64,000 bases of DNA, taken from Bog-756 sp963753905. GTDB lineage: Bacteria; Actinomycetota; Acidimicrobiia; Acidimicrobiales; RAAP-2. Shown piece by piece: positions 31,331-40,720 of this stretch (the stretch's first letter is position 1; every line of letters begins with the position of its first letter). Made by a program: the position numbers and the translations under genes. Location: assembly GCA_963753905.1 (NCBI GenBank), contig CAVWDZ010000001.1, forward strand, positions 2,480,001-2,544,000, read 5' to 3'. Under the pieces are notes generated by a model. The model searched no databases. It was not told the DNA's origin and saw only the letters and a list, made by a program, of their open reading frames with translations.

Positions 31331-33958
31331 GTGGGCGCAGACCCGACGGCGCCAGAGCCAACCGACGCTGTCCAACCGCGAGAGATTGGGCTGCTGTTCG
31401 GGTTGCCGATCGTGGCGTCGAAGCTGTCGATCCCACCGTTGCCGGATAGCTACATCCCCCGGCCACGGGTTGTCATGGCAATATCCGAGGATCCCGGCCC
31501 AATTTGTTTCGTTCAAGCCCCCGCGGGCTACGGCAAGACGGTTGCCACGGTCGAAGCAATAGCCAGGGAGGACCCAGCAGATGTGGCCTGGCTCTCGATT
31601 GACGCCTACGACTCTACTGAGCTGACCTTCTGGGCGCACCTTGCAGCCTCGATCGACTTGACCCGTCCTGGTGTCCTCAAGCAGGTCGCCGAGTCGAACG
31701 CGCGGACCTCCGAGTACGGCGGTGTCAGATTGGCCGCGTCAGTGCTGGCTGCTCTGCCATCCGATAACGACCTGCTGATTGTCCTCGATGATCTCCATCA
31801 TCTGAAGAGCCGCGCTCTGTGGGAACAACTTGCCTTCTTTCTCGAGCGAACTCCGCTGGGTGTCCGAGTCATCGCCACGACAAGGGTGGTGACGCCACTG
31901 CCGGTCGAACGGTGGCAGAGCCAACGCAGGGCGAAGATCGTCGATCAACAGATACTCCGCTTTGACACCCCCGAGGCCAACGGTCTGATCTCCGGCGTCA
32001 GCGACAGCACGGTGACGCCGGACGAAGTTGCCGATTTGGTGGGCCGGACCGAGGGGTGGGCAGTGGGACTTCTTTTTGAAGCACTCGCCTGGGACAAGGC
32101 CGCCACGACAAATCCCGACTCCCGCTCCAAGAGGACCCCGAGGCCAGGGCGAACCGTGATCAGCTACCTCGCCAGCGAGGTCTTTGACACCCTTACCGCT
32201 GATGACCGACAATTCCTCCTTGCAATCTCGGTTCTTGACGAATTTGACAACGATCTGTGCCGGAGGGTCACGGGCGAGAGCGACGCCGGCTTGAGATTGC
32301 GCTCGCTTCAAGTGACCAACCTGTTCCTTGTCCCTGTCGGAGATGAACCGGGGCGTTTTCGTTTTCATCACTTGTTCCGTGAACTGCTCCTCGAAGAGCT
32401 CGATCGCCGCGACCCCGGCCGCCGGATCGAGCTCCACTGCCGCGCTGCCGAGGCCGCCGCGGCCAGGGGAGAGGTCACCGTCCAGATTCATCACCTCCTT
32501 GAAGCCGACGAGAAATCAGCCGCCTTCGATCTCATGGTGCGCCACGCCCTTCGAGTGGGCAGTCTGGCCACCGCGCGTGAGCTGATCGCCAGCTTCCCCA
32601 ACGACTTCGTACTGGAAGATCCACGCCGCATGCTCGATTTCTCGCTCGTTCACTACTACGCCGGCGACTGGGATATGGCAGAACAATGGTGCGATCGGGT
32701 CGAGGCCACGCTGACGGATGGCACCGGGTTGCTCCGGGCACGTCTGGAGCTTCTCCGGGCCTTCAACTACGGCGGCCATGGCGAGACCCAAGCCGCACTC
32801 GCCACTCTCGAACGAAGTTTTGAGGCCGGTGCCCGGGACTATGGATCGGTGGGAGCCCTTGCACTTGCCGGTATGGTCCGAGTGCACGTCCTGCTCACGC
32901 GAGATCGGCAGTCTGCCTCCTTTTGGATCGACGAAGCTCGACGCGTTCCCCCGGACTTTCTCCTCCTTCACCACATCACCATTCCGGGCATGGAGGCGTT
33001 CCTCCGATTGTGGGGTGGAGACACGCGCGAGGCAGAGAGACTCGCTCGACAAGTCCTGCTCACGGCTGACCAGATGCAGATACCTCCCGGCCTCCCCAGC
33101 CTCGAAGCGCTGCTCGCGTTGACCGACGTCCTGATCGAGACCGGGCGCCTCTCCGAGGCTGCATCAGCTCTCGAACGGGCCGAGATACTCGCAGGGCAGG
33201 TCGCGCCACCCACCTACTTCGTCCACGTAGCGATTCGGAAAATCGAGCTCACGGCTGCCACGGAGGGCCCCGCTGCCGGCGCAGATGCGGCAGCACGCGC
33301 TCGGGCCAGCCTCAGGAACCAACGCCTTGGTGTGACCCTCACTGACCTCCTCGCGCAGGAGCACGCGTATTGGCTGCTTGCCGAAGGACGGGTGATCGAA
33401 GCCGCCCATCTCGCGACAACCCTGGCCCCGAGCCCGTCCCGCTCCATCCTGAATGCGAGATTGGACAATATCGATCACGAGGGAGAGTCCATCGCAGGCA
33501 TTCTTGGAGACAGGAAGGATTGGCCTGCACCCGAGCGCCTCGAGGCCGAGCTCATCCTCGACGCGTCTCAGGGCTACCAAGCACTTCCGGCGATCCTCGA
33601 ACAGGCCGATGGTTTCATCTGGACCGTGGTCAAACAAGGCCAGCCCCTTCTACGTCGCCTCGCCTCCCTCTCCTCCTGCCATCCCAACTCGGCAATCGTC
33701 AGAGTGCTCGACAATGTCAACGGATTCAACGCGGCGTTCCGACCAGCCGAGATCGTGGGATCTGGTGGGCCTCTGAGCGATCGCGAAATGACCGTTCTTC
33801 GGCTTCTCCCCAGCCATCTTTCCTATGCGGAGATCGCCGCCGAGTTGTTCCTGTCCGTCAACACGGTGAAAGCCAACCTCAAAACGCTCTACCGCAAGCT
33901 TGGTGCAACATCACGATCCGAAGCTGTTCAACGAGCTCGCAATCGAGAGCTCGTCTGA
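31331..33958 (+). CDS. MalT-type LuxR-family ATP-dependent transcription activator
   Basis: This 875-aa regulator has an N-terminal STAND ATPase module with Walker A 'FVQAPAGYGKT' (about 60-70) and Walker B 'LLIVLDDLHHL', a TPR-like helical region in the middle, and a C-terminal LuxR HTH ('LSDREMTVLRLLPSHLSYAEIAAELFLSVNTVKANLKTLYRKL'). Such proteins bind ATP and an inducer, oligomerise, and activate transcription. The start is GTG 31331 and has no strong Shine-Dalgarno. The divergent propeller lipoprotein gene is the natural candidate target; the inducer is unknown. Confidence 0.88.
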   Translation: MGADPTAPEPTDAVQPREIGLLFGLPIVASKLSIPPLPDSYIPRPRVVMAISEDPGPICFVQAPAGYGKTVATVEAIAREDPADVAWLSIDAYDSTELTFWAHLAASIDLTRPGVLKQVAESNARTSEYGGVRLAASVLAALPSDNDLLIVLDDLHHLKSRALWEQLAFFLERTPLGVRVIATTRVVTPLPVERWQSQRRAKIVDQQILRFDTPEANGLISGVSDSTVTPDEVADLVGRTEGWAVGLLFEALAWDKAATTNPDSRSKRTPRPGRTVISYLASEVFDTLTADDRQFLLAISVLDEFDNDLCRRVTGESDAGLRLRSLQVTNLFLVPVGDEPGRFRFHHLFRELLLEELDRRDPGRRIELHCRAAEAAAARGEVTVQIHHLLEADEKSAAFDLMVRHALRVGSLATARELIASFPNDFVLEDPRRMLDFSLVHYYAGDWDMAEQWCDRVEATLTDGTGLLRARLELLRAFNYGGHGETQAALATLERSFEAGARDYGSVGALALAGMVRVHVLLTRDRQSASFWIDEARRVPPDFLLLHHITIPGMEAFLRLWGGDTREAERLARQVLLTADQMQIPPGLPSLEALLALTDVLIETGRLSEAASALERAEILAGQVAPPTYFVHVAIRKIELTAATEGPAAGADAAARARASLRNQRLGVTLTDLLAQEHAYWLLAEGRVIEAAHLATTLAPSPSRSILNARLDNIDHEGESIAGILGDRKDWPAPERLEAELILDASQGYQALPAILEQADGFIWTVVKQGQPLLRRLASLSSCHPNSAIVRVLDNVNGFNAAFRPAEIVGSGGPLSDREMTVLRLLPSHLSYAEIAAELFLSVNTVKANLKTLYRKLGATSRSEAVQRARNRELV

Positions 33959-34023
33959 ACTGAGCGCGCATCACGACGGCGTCGCAGTGACCATGAGCCG
34001 GGAGCAGTGCGGTCTGGGGCTCC

Positions 34024-35370
34024 CTATTGTCCGAAGCTGATCGGGATCCGGACCGACGCGGCCGACGCCGTCGAGCTCGCATTGTTGACGACGATCAGGC
34101 AGCCCGGGTGCGCCGCATCGCAGGTCCCGGTCCCCACCGTCCCTGTGACCATCTGGAGCTGTACCGACCCGTGTCCGGTCGGGTCCGGGGTGAGGATCTT
34201 GGCGCCCGAGAAGTTGCACGCCGACGAGCTGTTCGACTGCACCACACCGGGGGCGCACTCCAGGATGTTGACCACCGCTCCGGGGGTGTAGCCGGACCAG
34301 CGCACCGTCACCTTCTGTCCGTCGACGAGGCTGGCACTCGGGGTGGCGGTGGCGTGCAGATGGAGGGTCGGCATCGGCGGCAGGGGGATCGTGACAGCCG
34401 ATCCGACCTGCGGCACGAACCGGACCGTTGTCACTCCGGCCTGCACGTCGCCGGAGATTCGGCCCAGAGCTGCGTGGTCGCCACGGAGATAGGCGTCGAA
34501 GAAGTCGGTGGTCGTGCGCAGCACGCTCGAAGACGACGGTGCGGACAACGCCGCGGCAGAGGCGTGTCCGCCCCCGTGGATGGTGAGCAGACCCTTGGGT
34601 CCCCGGGCGGCGTTGAACATGCCGACGGCCAGCGAGTACGGGAGCAACTGGTCTGCCGTACCGTGCACGAGCAGGAGAGGCGGAGCGTCGGCCATCTCGT
34701 AGGTCCCGCCCGCGAACGGAACCTCATCTCCTGCCATCACCACCGCCGCCTTGACTCGTTGGTCCTTGCAGCAGGTGTTGGCAATGAGACCGAGGGTGGT
34801 GATCGCTCCATTCGAGTGGCCTGCTGCTCCCACCGCATCGGGATTCACCAGACCGCTCAAGGTGCCGTCCGGGTGCGCAGCGGCGTCGAGCACCGAGGTG
34901 ATCACAAAGCTCATGTCACCAGGCTGATTGACCACGTCACCGGCGTCAGGGCCACCCGGGGTGTGGTCGTTCGTCAGGGGGAACTGCGGTGCCGCCACCA
35001 CGAAGCCCGCCGCCGCCCAGTAGCGCAGGAGCGTCTCGTACTGGAGCGGATCGGATCCGAGTCCGTGGGCGAACACGATCAGCGGGTAGGGACCACCGCT
35101 CGTGTCCGGCGCGGCCCCGTTTCCATGGGGACGGGACGAGGGTGATCCTTCGGCCGGGTAGTAGATCGTCGTCACCAGGGTCCGCGATGGCTGTTGCGGG
35201 CCGGGACCCCAGGCCACGGTCGACCGCTGCGTATCGACAAGCGTTTCGGTCAGCATGCCGACGGCGTGCGTCTTCTGTGTCACCGGTTCAGTGGCCGGTG
35301 ACGAGGTCGAACAGCCCGCTGACATCAGCCCGACGGCGAGGACGATCGCCAGTCCGATCCGCCGCCTCAT
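34024..35370 (-). CDS. Secreted alpha/beta-hydrolase lipoprotein with C-terminal neocarzinostatin-like domain
   Basis: This 448-aa protein has a lipoprotein signal peptide ('GLAIVLAVGLMSAGC') and a hydrolase domain resembling PAF-acetylhydrolase/dienelactone hydrolase: 'PLIVFAHGLGS' (oxyanion hole), 'GHSNGA' (nucleophile Ser), 'LLVHGTADQLLP' (acid) and 'HGGGHAS' (His). Residues about 325-448 look like the neocarzinostatin/IgV-like fold ('TVRWSGYTPGAVVNILECAP', 'GTCDAAHPGCLIVVNNAS'). It probably cleaves esters outside the cell. ATG 35370 is chosen for the typical signal peptide. A single-gene unit is likely. Confidence 0.83.
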   Translation of the reverse strand: MRRRIGLAIVLAVGLMSAGCSTSSPATEPVTQKTHAVGMLTETLVDTQRSTVAWGPGPQQPSRTLVTTIYYPAEGSPSSRPHGNGAAPDTSGGPYPLIVFAHGLGSDPLQYETLLRYWAAAGFVVAAPQFPLTNDHTPGGPDAGDVVNQPGDMSFVITSVLDAAAHPDGTLSGLVNPDAVGAAGHSNGAITTLGLIANTCCKDQRVKAAVVMAGDEVPFAGGTYEMADAPPLLLVHGTADQLLPYSLAVGMFNAARGPKGLLTIHGGGHASAAALSAPSSSSVLRTTTDFFDAYLRGDHAALGRISGDVQAGVTTVRFVPQVGSAVTIPLPPMPTLHLHATATPSASLVDGQKVTVRWSGYTPGAVVNILECAPGVVQSNSSSACNFSGAKILTPDPTGHGSVQLQMVTGTVGTGTCDAAHPGCLIVVNNASSTASAASVRIPISFGQ

Positions 35371-35480
35371 CACGAGGCAAGCTTCCAGGGAGCCCCCACC
35401 CTTGTCAAGTACCTGGGTCAGGGCTGAAACATGATCGCAACCGCCGCTCAGAGTCCACCGGGAGGTGTTTCGACGATCGA

Positions 35481-36077
35481 TCAGTTGAGGAGCGAGTCCT
35501 GTTCCACGGCAGTGTTGGACAACAGCGTCTGCAGTGCCGCTGTGATCGGAGGAGTCACGGCCAACGTGGTCGTGGTCGACGCACCGGTGGCCGGAATGTC
35601 GATCGTCAGACTCACCAACTCCAGCACCCTGCCTCGACGCCAGTAGATGACATAGCTCGACCCGTCGGTGCTCCGCTCCACTGCCGATGTGCCCAGCTGT
35701 CTGGGTGGCGTCGATGCCGATGTGGTTCCCTGGATCACGCTGTGGAGGAGGGCGCCGGCTGTCTTGTCGGAGGTACAAGACAGCACCTGTAGCTCAATTC
35801 CCATATGGCCGGCCGTGTTCTCGAACGCCTCCTGTGCACCGTCCGGGCACGAGGCTTCTCCGGTCTTGGCGCTCGCGGTGGCCTGCAGGACGACTGCTGA
35901 GAAGCCGGCCCTCTTGGCGTCGGAAGCAGGCAGGAGGTCCTTGGTCAGGGACGTGCCCACTGAGGGAGAGCGGCTCCCGCCGGAGAGCAGGGCGAGCCCC
36001 GCTGCCAGCGCGGCGACAGAAACGATGGCGATCACGATGACGACGAATCTCCGGGTGAACTTCAGGGTGAGCTCCAA
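35481..36077 (-). CDS. Membrane-anchored protein of unknown function
   Basis: This protein of about 198 aa has one N-terminal membrane helix ('FVVIVIAIVSVAALAAGLALL') and an extracytoplasmic domain of about 160 residues with two cysteines ('ASCPDGAQEAF', 'LSCTSDKTAG') that could form a disulfide. I do not recognise a family. The start is uncertain: TTG 36077 puts the helix near the N-terminus, while an upstream ATG would add a basic tail without known features. It may be partnered with the esterase lipoprotein downstream (111 bp away, same strand). Confidence 0.6.
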   Translation of the reverse strand: MELTLKFTRRFVVIVIAIVSVAALAAGLALLSGGSRSPSVGTSLTKDLLPASDAKRAGFSAVVLQATASAKTGEASCPDGAQEAFENTAGHMGIELQVLSCTSDKTAGALLHSVIQGTTSASTPPRQLGTSAVERSTDGSSYVIYWRRGRVLELVSLTIDIPATGASTTTTLAVTPPITAALQTLLSNTAVEQDSLLN

Positions 36078-36153
36078 TGCAAGGACCGACCTCTCTGTCG
36101 GGTGGCTGTGGTCGCTGTGCCGGGCGGTCCAGCGACCAGGCAGGTAGTGATGC

Positions 36154-36534
36154 TTACGCCGATCCGCCGGAGACCGCGGCCTGGTCCGCACCAGAGGCGG
36201 CCTCAGCGGCCCACTCGGCCTGCATCTGTTGGTAGACCCGGTGCTCGATGATGAAGGCGAGGAACGGGACGAATCCCGCGCACACCACCGCGACGATGCG
36301 CCCGAGGCGCCAACGCGCCCTGCGGGCCAGGTCGGCTGCGGCAGCCAGGTAGACCAGGTAGAGGTACCCGTGCCCGATGGCCACCACCTTGCCGAGCGTT
36401 CCGGGATGGTAGCCCGCGGCCTGGAAGATCACGACCGTGGTGAGACAGAGCAGCGCGGAACCGACGATGAATGCCATCACCCGGTACCGGGTCACCGCGC
36501 CGTGCAGGCCGGCGGGGGTGCCCGAGAGGTTCAC
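36154..36534 (-). CDS. DUF3817 integral membrane protein
   Basis: This 126-aa protein has three membrane helices and matches the DUF3817 pattern: 'RYRVMAFIVGSALLCLTT', 'IGHGYLYLVYLAAAADLARRARW' and 'GFVPFLAFIIEHRVYQQM'. The family is actinobacterial and its function is unknown. GTG 36534 overlaps the stop of the upstream membrane gene (GTGA), so the two are translationally coupled. Confidence 0.82.
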   Translation of the reverse strand: MNLSGTPAGLHGAVTRYRVMAFIVGSALLCLTTVVIFQAAGYHPGTLGKVVAIGHGYLYLVYLAAAADLARRARWRLGRIVAVVCAGFVPFLAFIIEHRVYQQMQAEWAAEAASGADQAAVSGGSA

Positions 36535-37007
36535 CCGCGAGCTCGGCTGTCGGCAGCGTCGAGCTCCGAGAGATACCGGTTGTACTCGGCCAGACGGGCA
36601 GCCTCCTCGGGGGTCTGTGGGGCATAGCGCTCTCCCCTGCCGCCGGTCTCGTCGTCGATCGGGGCGCGTGCCGCGATGGCCACGTTCCGACGCCGCCCGC
36701 CGGTGAGGGCCCATCCCGGCGGCCGGGGGTCGGCCGGCTGCGTGCGGTCGGCCGCTGTTGCGCCGGTGGATGGGTGCCCTGGGTCGGCCCGCCGGGGCCG
36801 GATCGTCTGCTGATCGTGGATGAGCTGCCACCAGGTGTAGATGGCATAGACGCCGAAGAGCGGCCAGAGGAAGGTGTAGGCCCAGCTCAGGGTGTTGCCA
36901 CCCTCGGCCCGACTCAGCTGCCAGGACGTGAGCCACGCGAAAGTCGGGAGCAGGACGAGCAGCATCAGGTGCAGGCCCATGCACCTGCGGGTCAGGTAAC
37001 GACGCAC
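36531..37007 (-). CDS. Small membrane protein upstream of DUF3817
   Basis: This 158-aa protein has two hydrophobic segments ('GLHLMLLVLLPTFAWLTSWQL' and 'LSWAYTFLWPLFGVYAIYTWWQLI'), then a hydrophilic C-terminal tail with 'PQTPEEAARLAEYNRYLSEL'. I do not know a family name, but the coupling to DUF3817 (4-nt overlap) suggests the two act together in the membrane. GTG 37007 is the likely start. The next 314 bp (37008-37321) contain no gene I can support. Confidence 0.72.
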   Translation of the reverse strand: MRRYLTRRCMGLHLMLLVLLPTFAWLTSWQLSRAEGGNTLSWAYTFLWPLFGVYAIYTWWQLIHDQQTIRPRRADPGHPSTGATAADRTQPADPRPPGWALTGGRRRNVAIAARAPIDDETGGRGERYAPQTPEEAARLAEYNRYLSELDAADSRARG

Positions 37008-37321
37008 CGGTCCATCGTACCGTCGCCCCCCACGACCGCCCATTCGGGCGTCGCGATCGCGCCTGCGCATCGAGGTCCGACCGGTCTCCGGGTGACCGGT
37101 GCATCCCCGGATGCAACCGGCTGCCTGCCTAGGATTTTTGCCGCGGCGCATCCGACCGAGCCGAGACCGGAGCCACCGATGCCCGGTGAGAGGACGTCCC
37201 GTGAGCGAACGTCTGAGAATAGGGATCGCCGAGGCGATCGGCACGATGGTGGCCGACCGTTCCGCCGTGGAACCGGCTGCCCGGATGGTGGTCGTCACAC
37301 GGCGGCCGTAGCCTGCGGGAG

Positions 37322-37912
37322 ATGAGCACCGTGCCCACGCCCCTCCCCCTCGTCCACTCCGACGTCGAGGTCCGCGTTTCCACGCGGCGGAAGAAGACGG
37401 CCGGCGCCCACTGGGAAGGCGACCGCATCGTGGTCGTCGTGCCTTCCCACCTGCGGGGCTCCGAACGCGACCGGATGGTCGAGAGTCTCGCCGGCCGGCT
37501 GGCCCGGCACCGACCCCACCTGCACGCCTCCGACGACCACCTCGAGGAGCGGGCCCGGGCCCTCGGTCGAACCTACCTCGACGGGGTGGCCCCCGCCTCC
37601 ATCCGCTGGTCCTCCGCCCAGACCGCGAGATGGGGGTCCTGCACGCTCGAGACGCGGGAGATCCGGATCTCCGAGCGGCTGCGCACGGCGCCACCCTGGG
37701 TGCTCGACGCGGTCATCGTTCACGAGCTCGCCCACCTCCTCGAGCCGAACCACTCCCCCCGCTTCCGCGCGCTCGAGTCCCGCTACCCGCGCCGACACGA
37801 CGCCGACCTCTTCCTCGAGGGTTACCATCTCGGCCTCCAGAGCGGCCCGCGGAGTCGGTCCCGGGGCGCCGAGCCCGGCGGCGCTCCGGAGTTCGCCGAC
37901 CGGACCTGCTGA
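37322..37912 (+). CDS. YgjP/SprT-like zinc metallopeptidase domain protein
   Basis: This 196-aa protein has the zinc-binding motif 'VIVHELAHLLEPNHSPRF' (HExxH, then His) and the conserved 'RWGSC' (about residues 103-107) of the DUF45/YgjP family. The N-terminal third is beta-rich. The family resembles metalloproteases, but cellular substrates are not known. The HExxH residues are intact. It precedes the DMT permease gene by 56 bp. Confidence 0.87.
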   Translation: MSTVPTPLPLVHSDVEVRVSTRRKKTAGAHWEGDRIVVVVPSHLRGSERDRMVESLAGRLARHRPHLHASDDHLEERARALGRTYLDGVAPASIRWSSAQTARWGSCTLETREIRISERLRTAPPWVLDAVIVHELAHLLEPNHSPRFRALESRYPRRHDADLFLEGYHLGLQSGPRSRSRGAEPGGAPEFADRTC

Positions 37913-37968
37913 CCCCCCCGACCGGCAGTTCTCCCCCGCCGGGGCGCGATCGCGACTACAACGGTGGG

Positions 37969-38883
37969 GTGGCCATCGTCCTCGCTGCGCTCGCCGCCTT
38001 CGTCAATGCTCTGACCTCGGTCCTCCAGCGGATCGGGGTCGAGTCCGCCCCCGAATCGACCACGCTCCGGTTGAGCCTGATGTCCCATGCCATCAAGCGG
38101 GGGATCTGGCTGGTCGGGTTCGCCCTCATGCTCGTCGTGTTCGCCCTGCAGGCCACCGCGCTGCGTTTCGGCGAGCTCAGCACCGTTCAGCCGGTCCTCA
38201 CCACCGAACTGCTCTTCCTGCTGCTCATCCTCGCCGTCTGGTTCCGCTACCGGCTCGGGATGCGCGAGTGGCTGGGCGCGCTCACCGTGGTGGTCGGTCT
38301 GGGGGGCTTCTTCCTGGCGGCGAGGCCCCGCGGCGGCCAGGCCCTCCCGACCACGACCGGCTGGGTGGTCGCCTCGGTGATCGTCGGTGCGGCCATCGCC
38401 GGCTGCATCCTGTCAGCCCTGCGCGGGCCGCGCTGGTGGCGTGCAGCGGCCTTCGGGGCGGCCACCGCCTTGACCGCCGCCTACACGGCGGCCCTCACCA
38501 AAGCGATCACCTCCTATGTGCAAGAAGGGTGGAGCCACGTGTTCACCCATTTCCAGCCCTACATGCTGGCGGTCGCGGGCCTCGGGACGGTGTTCCTCAT
38601 CCAGAATGCACTGCACGCCGGTCCGATCACGGCCTCCCGGATCACCATGGTGACCCTCAACCCCCTGGTCAGCATCGTCCTCGGGATCACCCTCTTCGCC
38701 GACGAGCTCCGGAGCGGGGCGCTGTGGGTCACCCTCGAGGTCCTCGCCCTCGGCGTGCTGGTGCTCGGCGTGGTCGTGCTCGCCCGCTCGCCCCTGGTGG
38801 CCGGGACCAGCACATCCGACGAGATGCTCGCGGACGCCCGGCAGAGGACGATGCTCACGCCTCCGGTCGAGGCGATGCCCTGA
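37969..38883 (+). CDS. DMT-superfamily (EamA-like) transporter
   Basis: This 304-aa membrane protein has about ten helices in two EamA-like halves ('AIVLAALAAFVNALTSVLQRIGVE' opening the first; 'ITMVTLNPLVSIVLGITLFADEL' near the end of the second, typical of the family). It probably exports a small metabolite. The substrate is unknown. GTG 37969 starts at the first helix; another GTG slightly upstream is possible. Confidence 0.8.
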   Translation: MAIVLAALAAFVNALTSVLQRIGVESAPESTTLRLSLMSHAIKRGIWLVGFALMLVVFALQATALRFGELSTVQPVLTTELLFLLLILAVWFRYRLGMREWLGALTVVVGLGGFFLAARPRGGQALPTTTGWVVASVIVGAAIAGCILSALRGPRWWRAAAFGAATALTAAYTAALTKAITSYVQEGWSHVFTHFQPYMLAVAGLGTVFLIQNALHAGPITASRITMVTLNPLVSIVLGITLFADELRSGALWVTLEVLALGVLVLGVVVLARSPLVAGTSTSDEMLADARQRTMLTPPVEAMP

Positions 38884-39001
38884 CCGGACCGGTGCCGTAC
38901 GATTCGACGTCCGACATGACCTCCGCGGCGAGTGGGTGCCTCCGGAGTCCTGTCTCCCGGACCTTCAGACACTGCCACGAGAACGGAGCCCGAGGACTGT
39001 C

Positions 39002-39904
39002 ATGCCAGCAGTAAGCGTCGGCCACCTGGCGAAGTCCTATGGCGACGTGCTCGCGGTCGACGACGTGTCATTCGACGTCGAGAAGGGGGAGGTGTTCGCC
39101 CTGCTCGGCCCCAACGGTGCGGGCAAGACGACGACCATCGAGATCCTCGAGGGATTCCGCGAGCGCACCGGCGGAGAGGTGCGGACACTCGGGGTCGATC
39201 CCTCCGACCGCGCGACGCAGCGATGGCTCCGGAATCGAATCGGAGTGGTGCTCCAGGAGCTGGCCGTTGAGCCCTTCTACTCAGTACGCCAGGTGCTCAC
39301 CAGGAATGCGGGCTACTACCCCTCGCCGCGGCCCGTCGACGAAGTGATCGAGCTCATCGGCCTGAAGGACAAGTCCGACCAGAAGGTCAAGAAGCTCTCG
39401 GGGGGGCAGCAGCGCCGACTCGACGTCGGACTCGGCATCATCGGAAACCCGGAATTGCTGTTCCTCGACGAGCCCACGACCGGGCTCGATCCGTCAGGCC
39501 GACGCACCTCGTGGGATCTGATTCGCCAGCTGGCGGCGTCCGGGACCACGGTGATGCTGACCACCCACTACATGGATGAGGTGGAGGCTCTGGCCGACAA
39601 GGTGGCCGTCCTCTACAAGGCCGAAATCGTCGCCACCGGCACACCGACTTCGATCGGAGGTCGTGACTCGAGCACCGTGACGATCCGATTCGGTCTGCCG
39701 GAGGGTGTGTCCGTTGCCGACATACCCGGCCCGACACCGGTCGTCGAGAACGGCATCGTGCGGATCTCGACCGACGACGAACTCAACGTGCTGCACCAGC
39801 TCACCGGTTGGGCAATCGACCACGACCACGTCCTGCCCGGGCTGGCCGTGACCCGGGTCTCGCTGGAGGACATCTATCTGAGTCTGACCACGACGGAACC
39901 ATGA
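39002..39904 (+). CDS. ABC transporter ATPase (DrrA-type)
   Basis: This 300-aa ATPase has Walker A 'GPNGAGKTTT', Q-loop 'GVVLQE', signature 'LSGGQQRR', Walker B 'LLFLDEPTTGLD' and H-loop 'LTTHYMDE'. The C-terminal 80 residues match the extension of drug/lipid exporter ATPases. It pairs with the ABC-2 permease gene, whose start overlaps its stop (ATGA). Together they form an export pump for a hydrophobic compound. Confidence 0.92.
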   Translation: MPAVSVGHLAKSYGDVLAVDDVSFDVEKGEVFALLGPNGAGKTTTIEILEGFRERTGGEVRTLGVDPSDRATQRWLRNRIGVVLQELAVEPFYSVRQVLTRNAGYYPSPRPVDEVIELIGLKDKSDQKVKKLSGGQQRRLDVGLGIIGNPELLFLDEPTTGLDPSGRRTSWDLIRQLAASGTTVMLTTHYMDEVEALADKVAVLYKAEIVATGTPTSIGGRDSSTVTIRFGLPEGVSVADIPGPTPVVENGIVRISTDDELNVLHQLTGWAIDHDHVLPGLAVTRVSLEDIYLSLTTTEP

Positions 39905-40710
39905 ACACTCCAGCAACGATGCCGACCAGGGGATCCTTCGAAGGTCTCAGCGACCTCAAGCTGATCGGGTGGCAGGTGCGTTTCGAGCAACTCTCCTTCT
40001 GGCTCAACCCGATCGGGGCGGTCTTCACCATCGGGTTCTCGACGGTCTTCCTCCTCATCTTCGAGTCGACGGCAGGCAAGTCGACGGTCGAGTCCCTGGG
40101 TGGCATCAAGCTGATCCAGTACTACGTACCCGGATTCATCGCCTACGGGGTGATGTCCTCCTGTTTTTCCGTCCTGTCGATCGTCATCGTGAACCGGCGC
40201 GAGATGGGACTCCTCAAGCGGTTGCGGCTCAGCCCCGCCCCGACCTGGATCCTCATGTCCGCCATCTTCGTCAGCACGATGATCGTGTGCGTCATCCAGA
40301 TCGTGCTCATGCTGGGAGTCGGCCGAGCCTTCGGGGTCCACGGCCCGGCCAACTGGGTGCCCTTCCTTCTCGCACTGGCTGTGGGCATGTTCGCCTTCAC
40401 GGCGCTCGGCATGGGGGTGAGCACGCTGCTGCCGAATGCCGATGCGGCGGGGCCGGTGGTCAACATCGTCTTCTTCATCGTGCTTGCCTTTTCGGGGCTC
40501 TACTTCCCGCTGACACCCGGCTCGACCCTGGCCAAGATCACCGACTACCTGCCCGTGCGCAGACTGATCGTCAGCTTGCAGGACTCGTTCAACCACATTC
40601 CGGGTACGTCGCCCTGGGCGTGGCACGACCTGGCCGTGATCGCCATCTGGGGAGCTGCAGGCGTGTTCCTCACCCTGCGGCGATGGCAGTGGGCTCCTCG
40701 CCGCGGTTGA
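39901..40710 (+). CDS. ABC-2 type permease
   Basis: This 269-aa permease has six membrane helices and the ABC-2 layout, with a cytoplasmic 'REMGLLKRLRLSPAPTWILM' coupling segment and 'FSGLYFPLTPGSTLAKITDYLPVRRLI' near the end. It is the membrane partner of the ATPase just upstream (4-nt overlap). It probably exports a drug or lipid. Confidence 0.9.
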   Translation: MNTPATMPTRGSFEGLSDLKLIGWQVRFEQLSFWLNPIGAVFTIGFSTVFLLIFESTAGKSTVESLGGIKLIQYYVPGFIAYGVMSSCFSVLSIVIVNRREMGLLKRLRLSPAPTWILMSAIFVSTMIVCVIQIVLMLGVGRAFGVHGPANWVPFLLALAVGMFAFTALGMGVSTLLPNADAAGPVVNIVFFIVLAFSGLYFPLTPGSTLAKITDYLPVRRLIVSLQDSFNHIPGTSPWAWHDLAVIAIWGAAGVFLTLRRWQWAPRRG

Positions 40711-40720
40711 CTCGCACCCG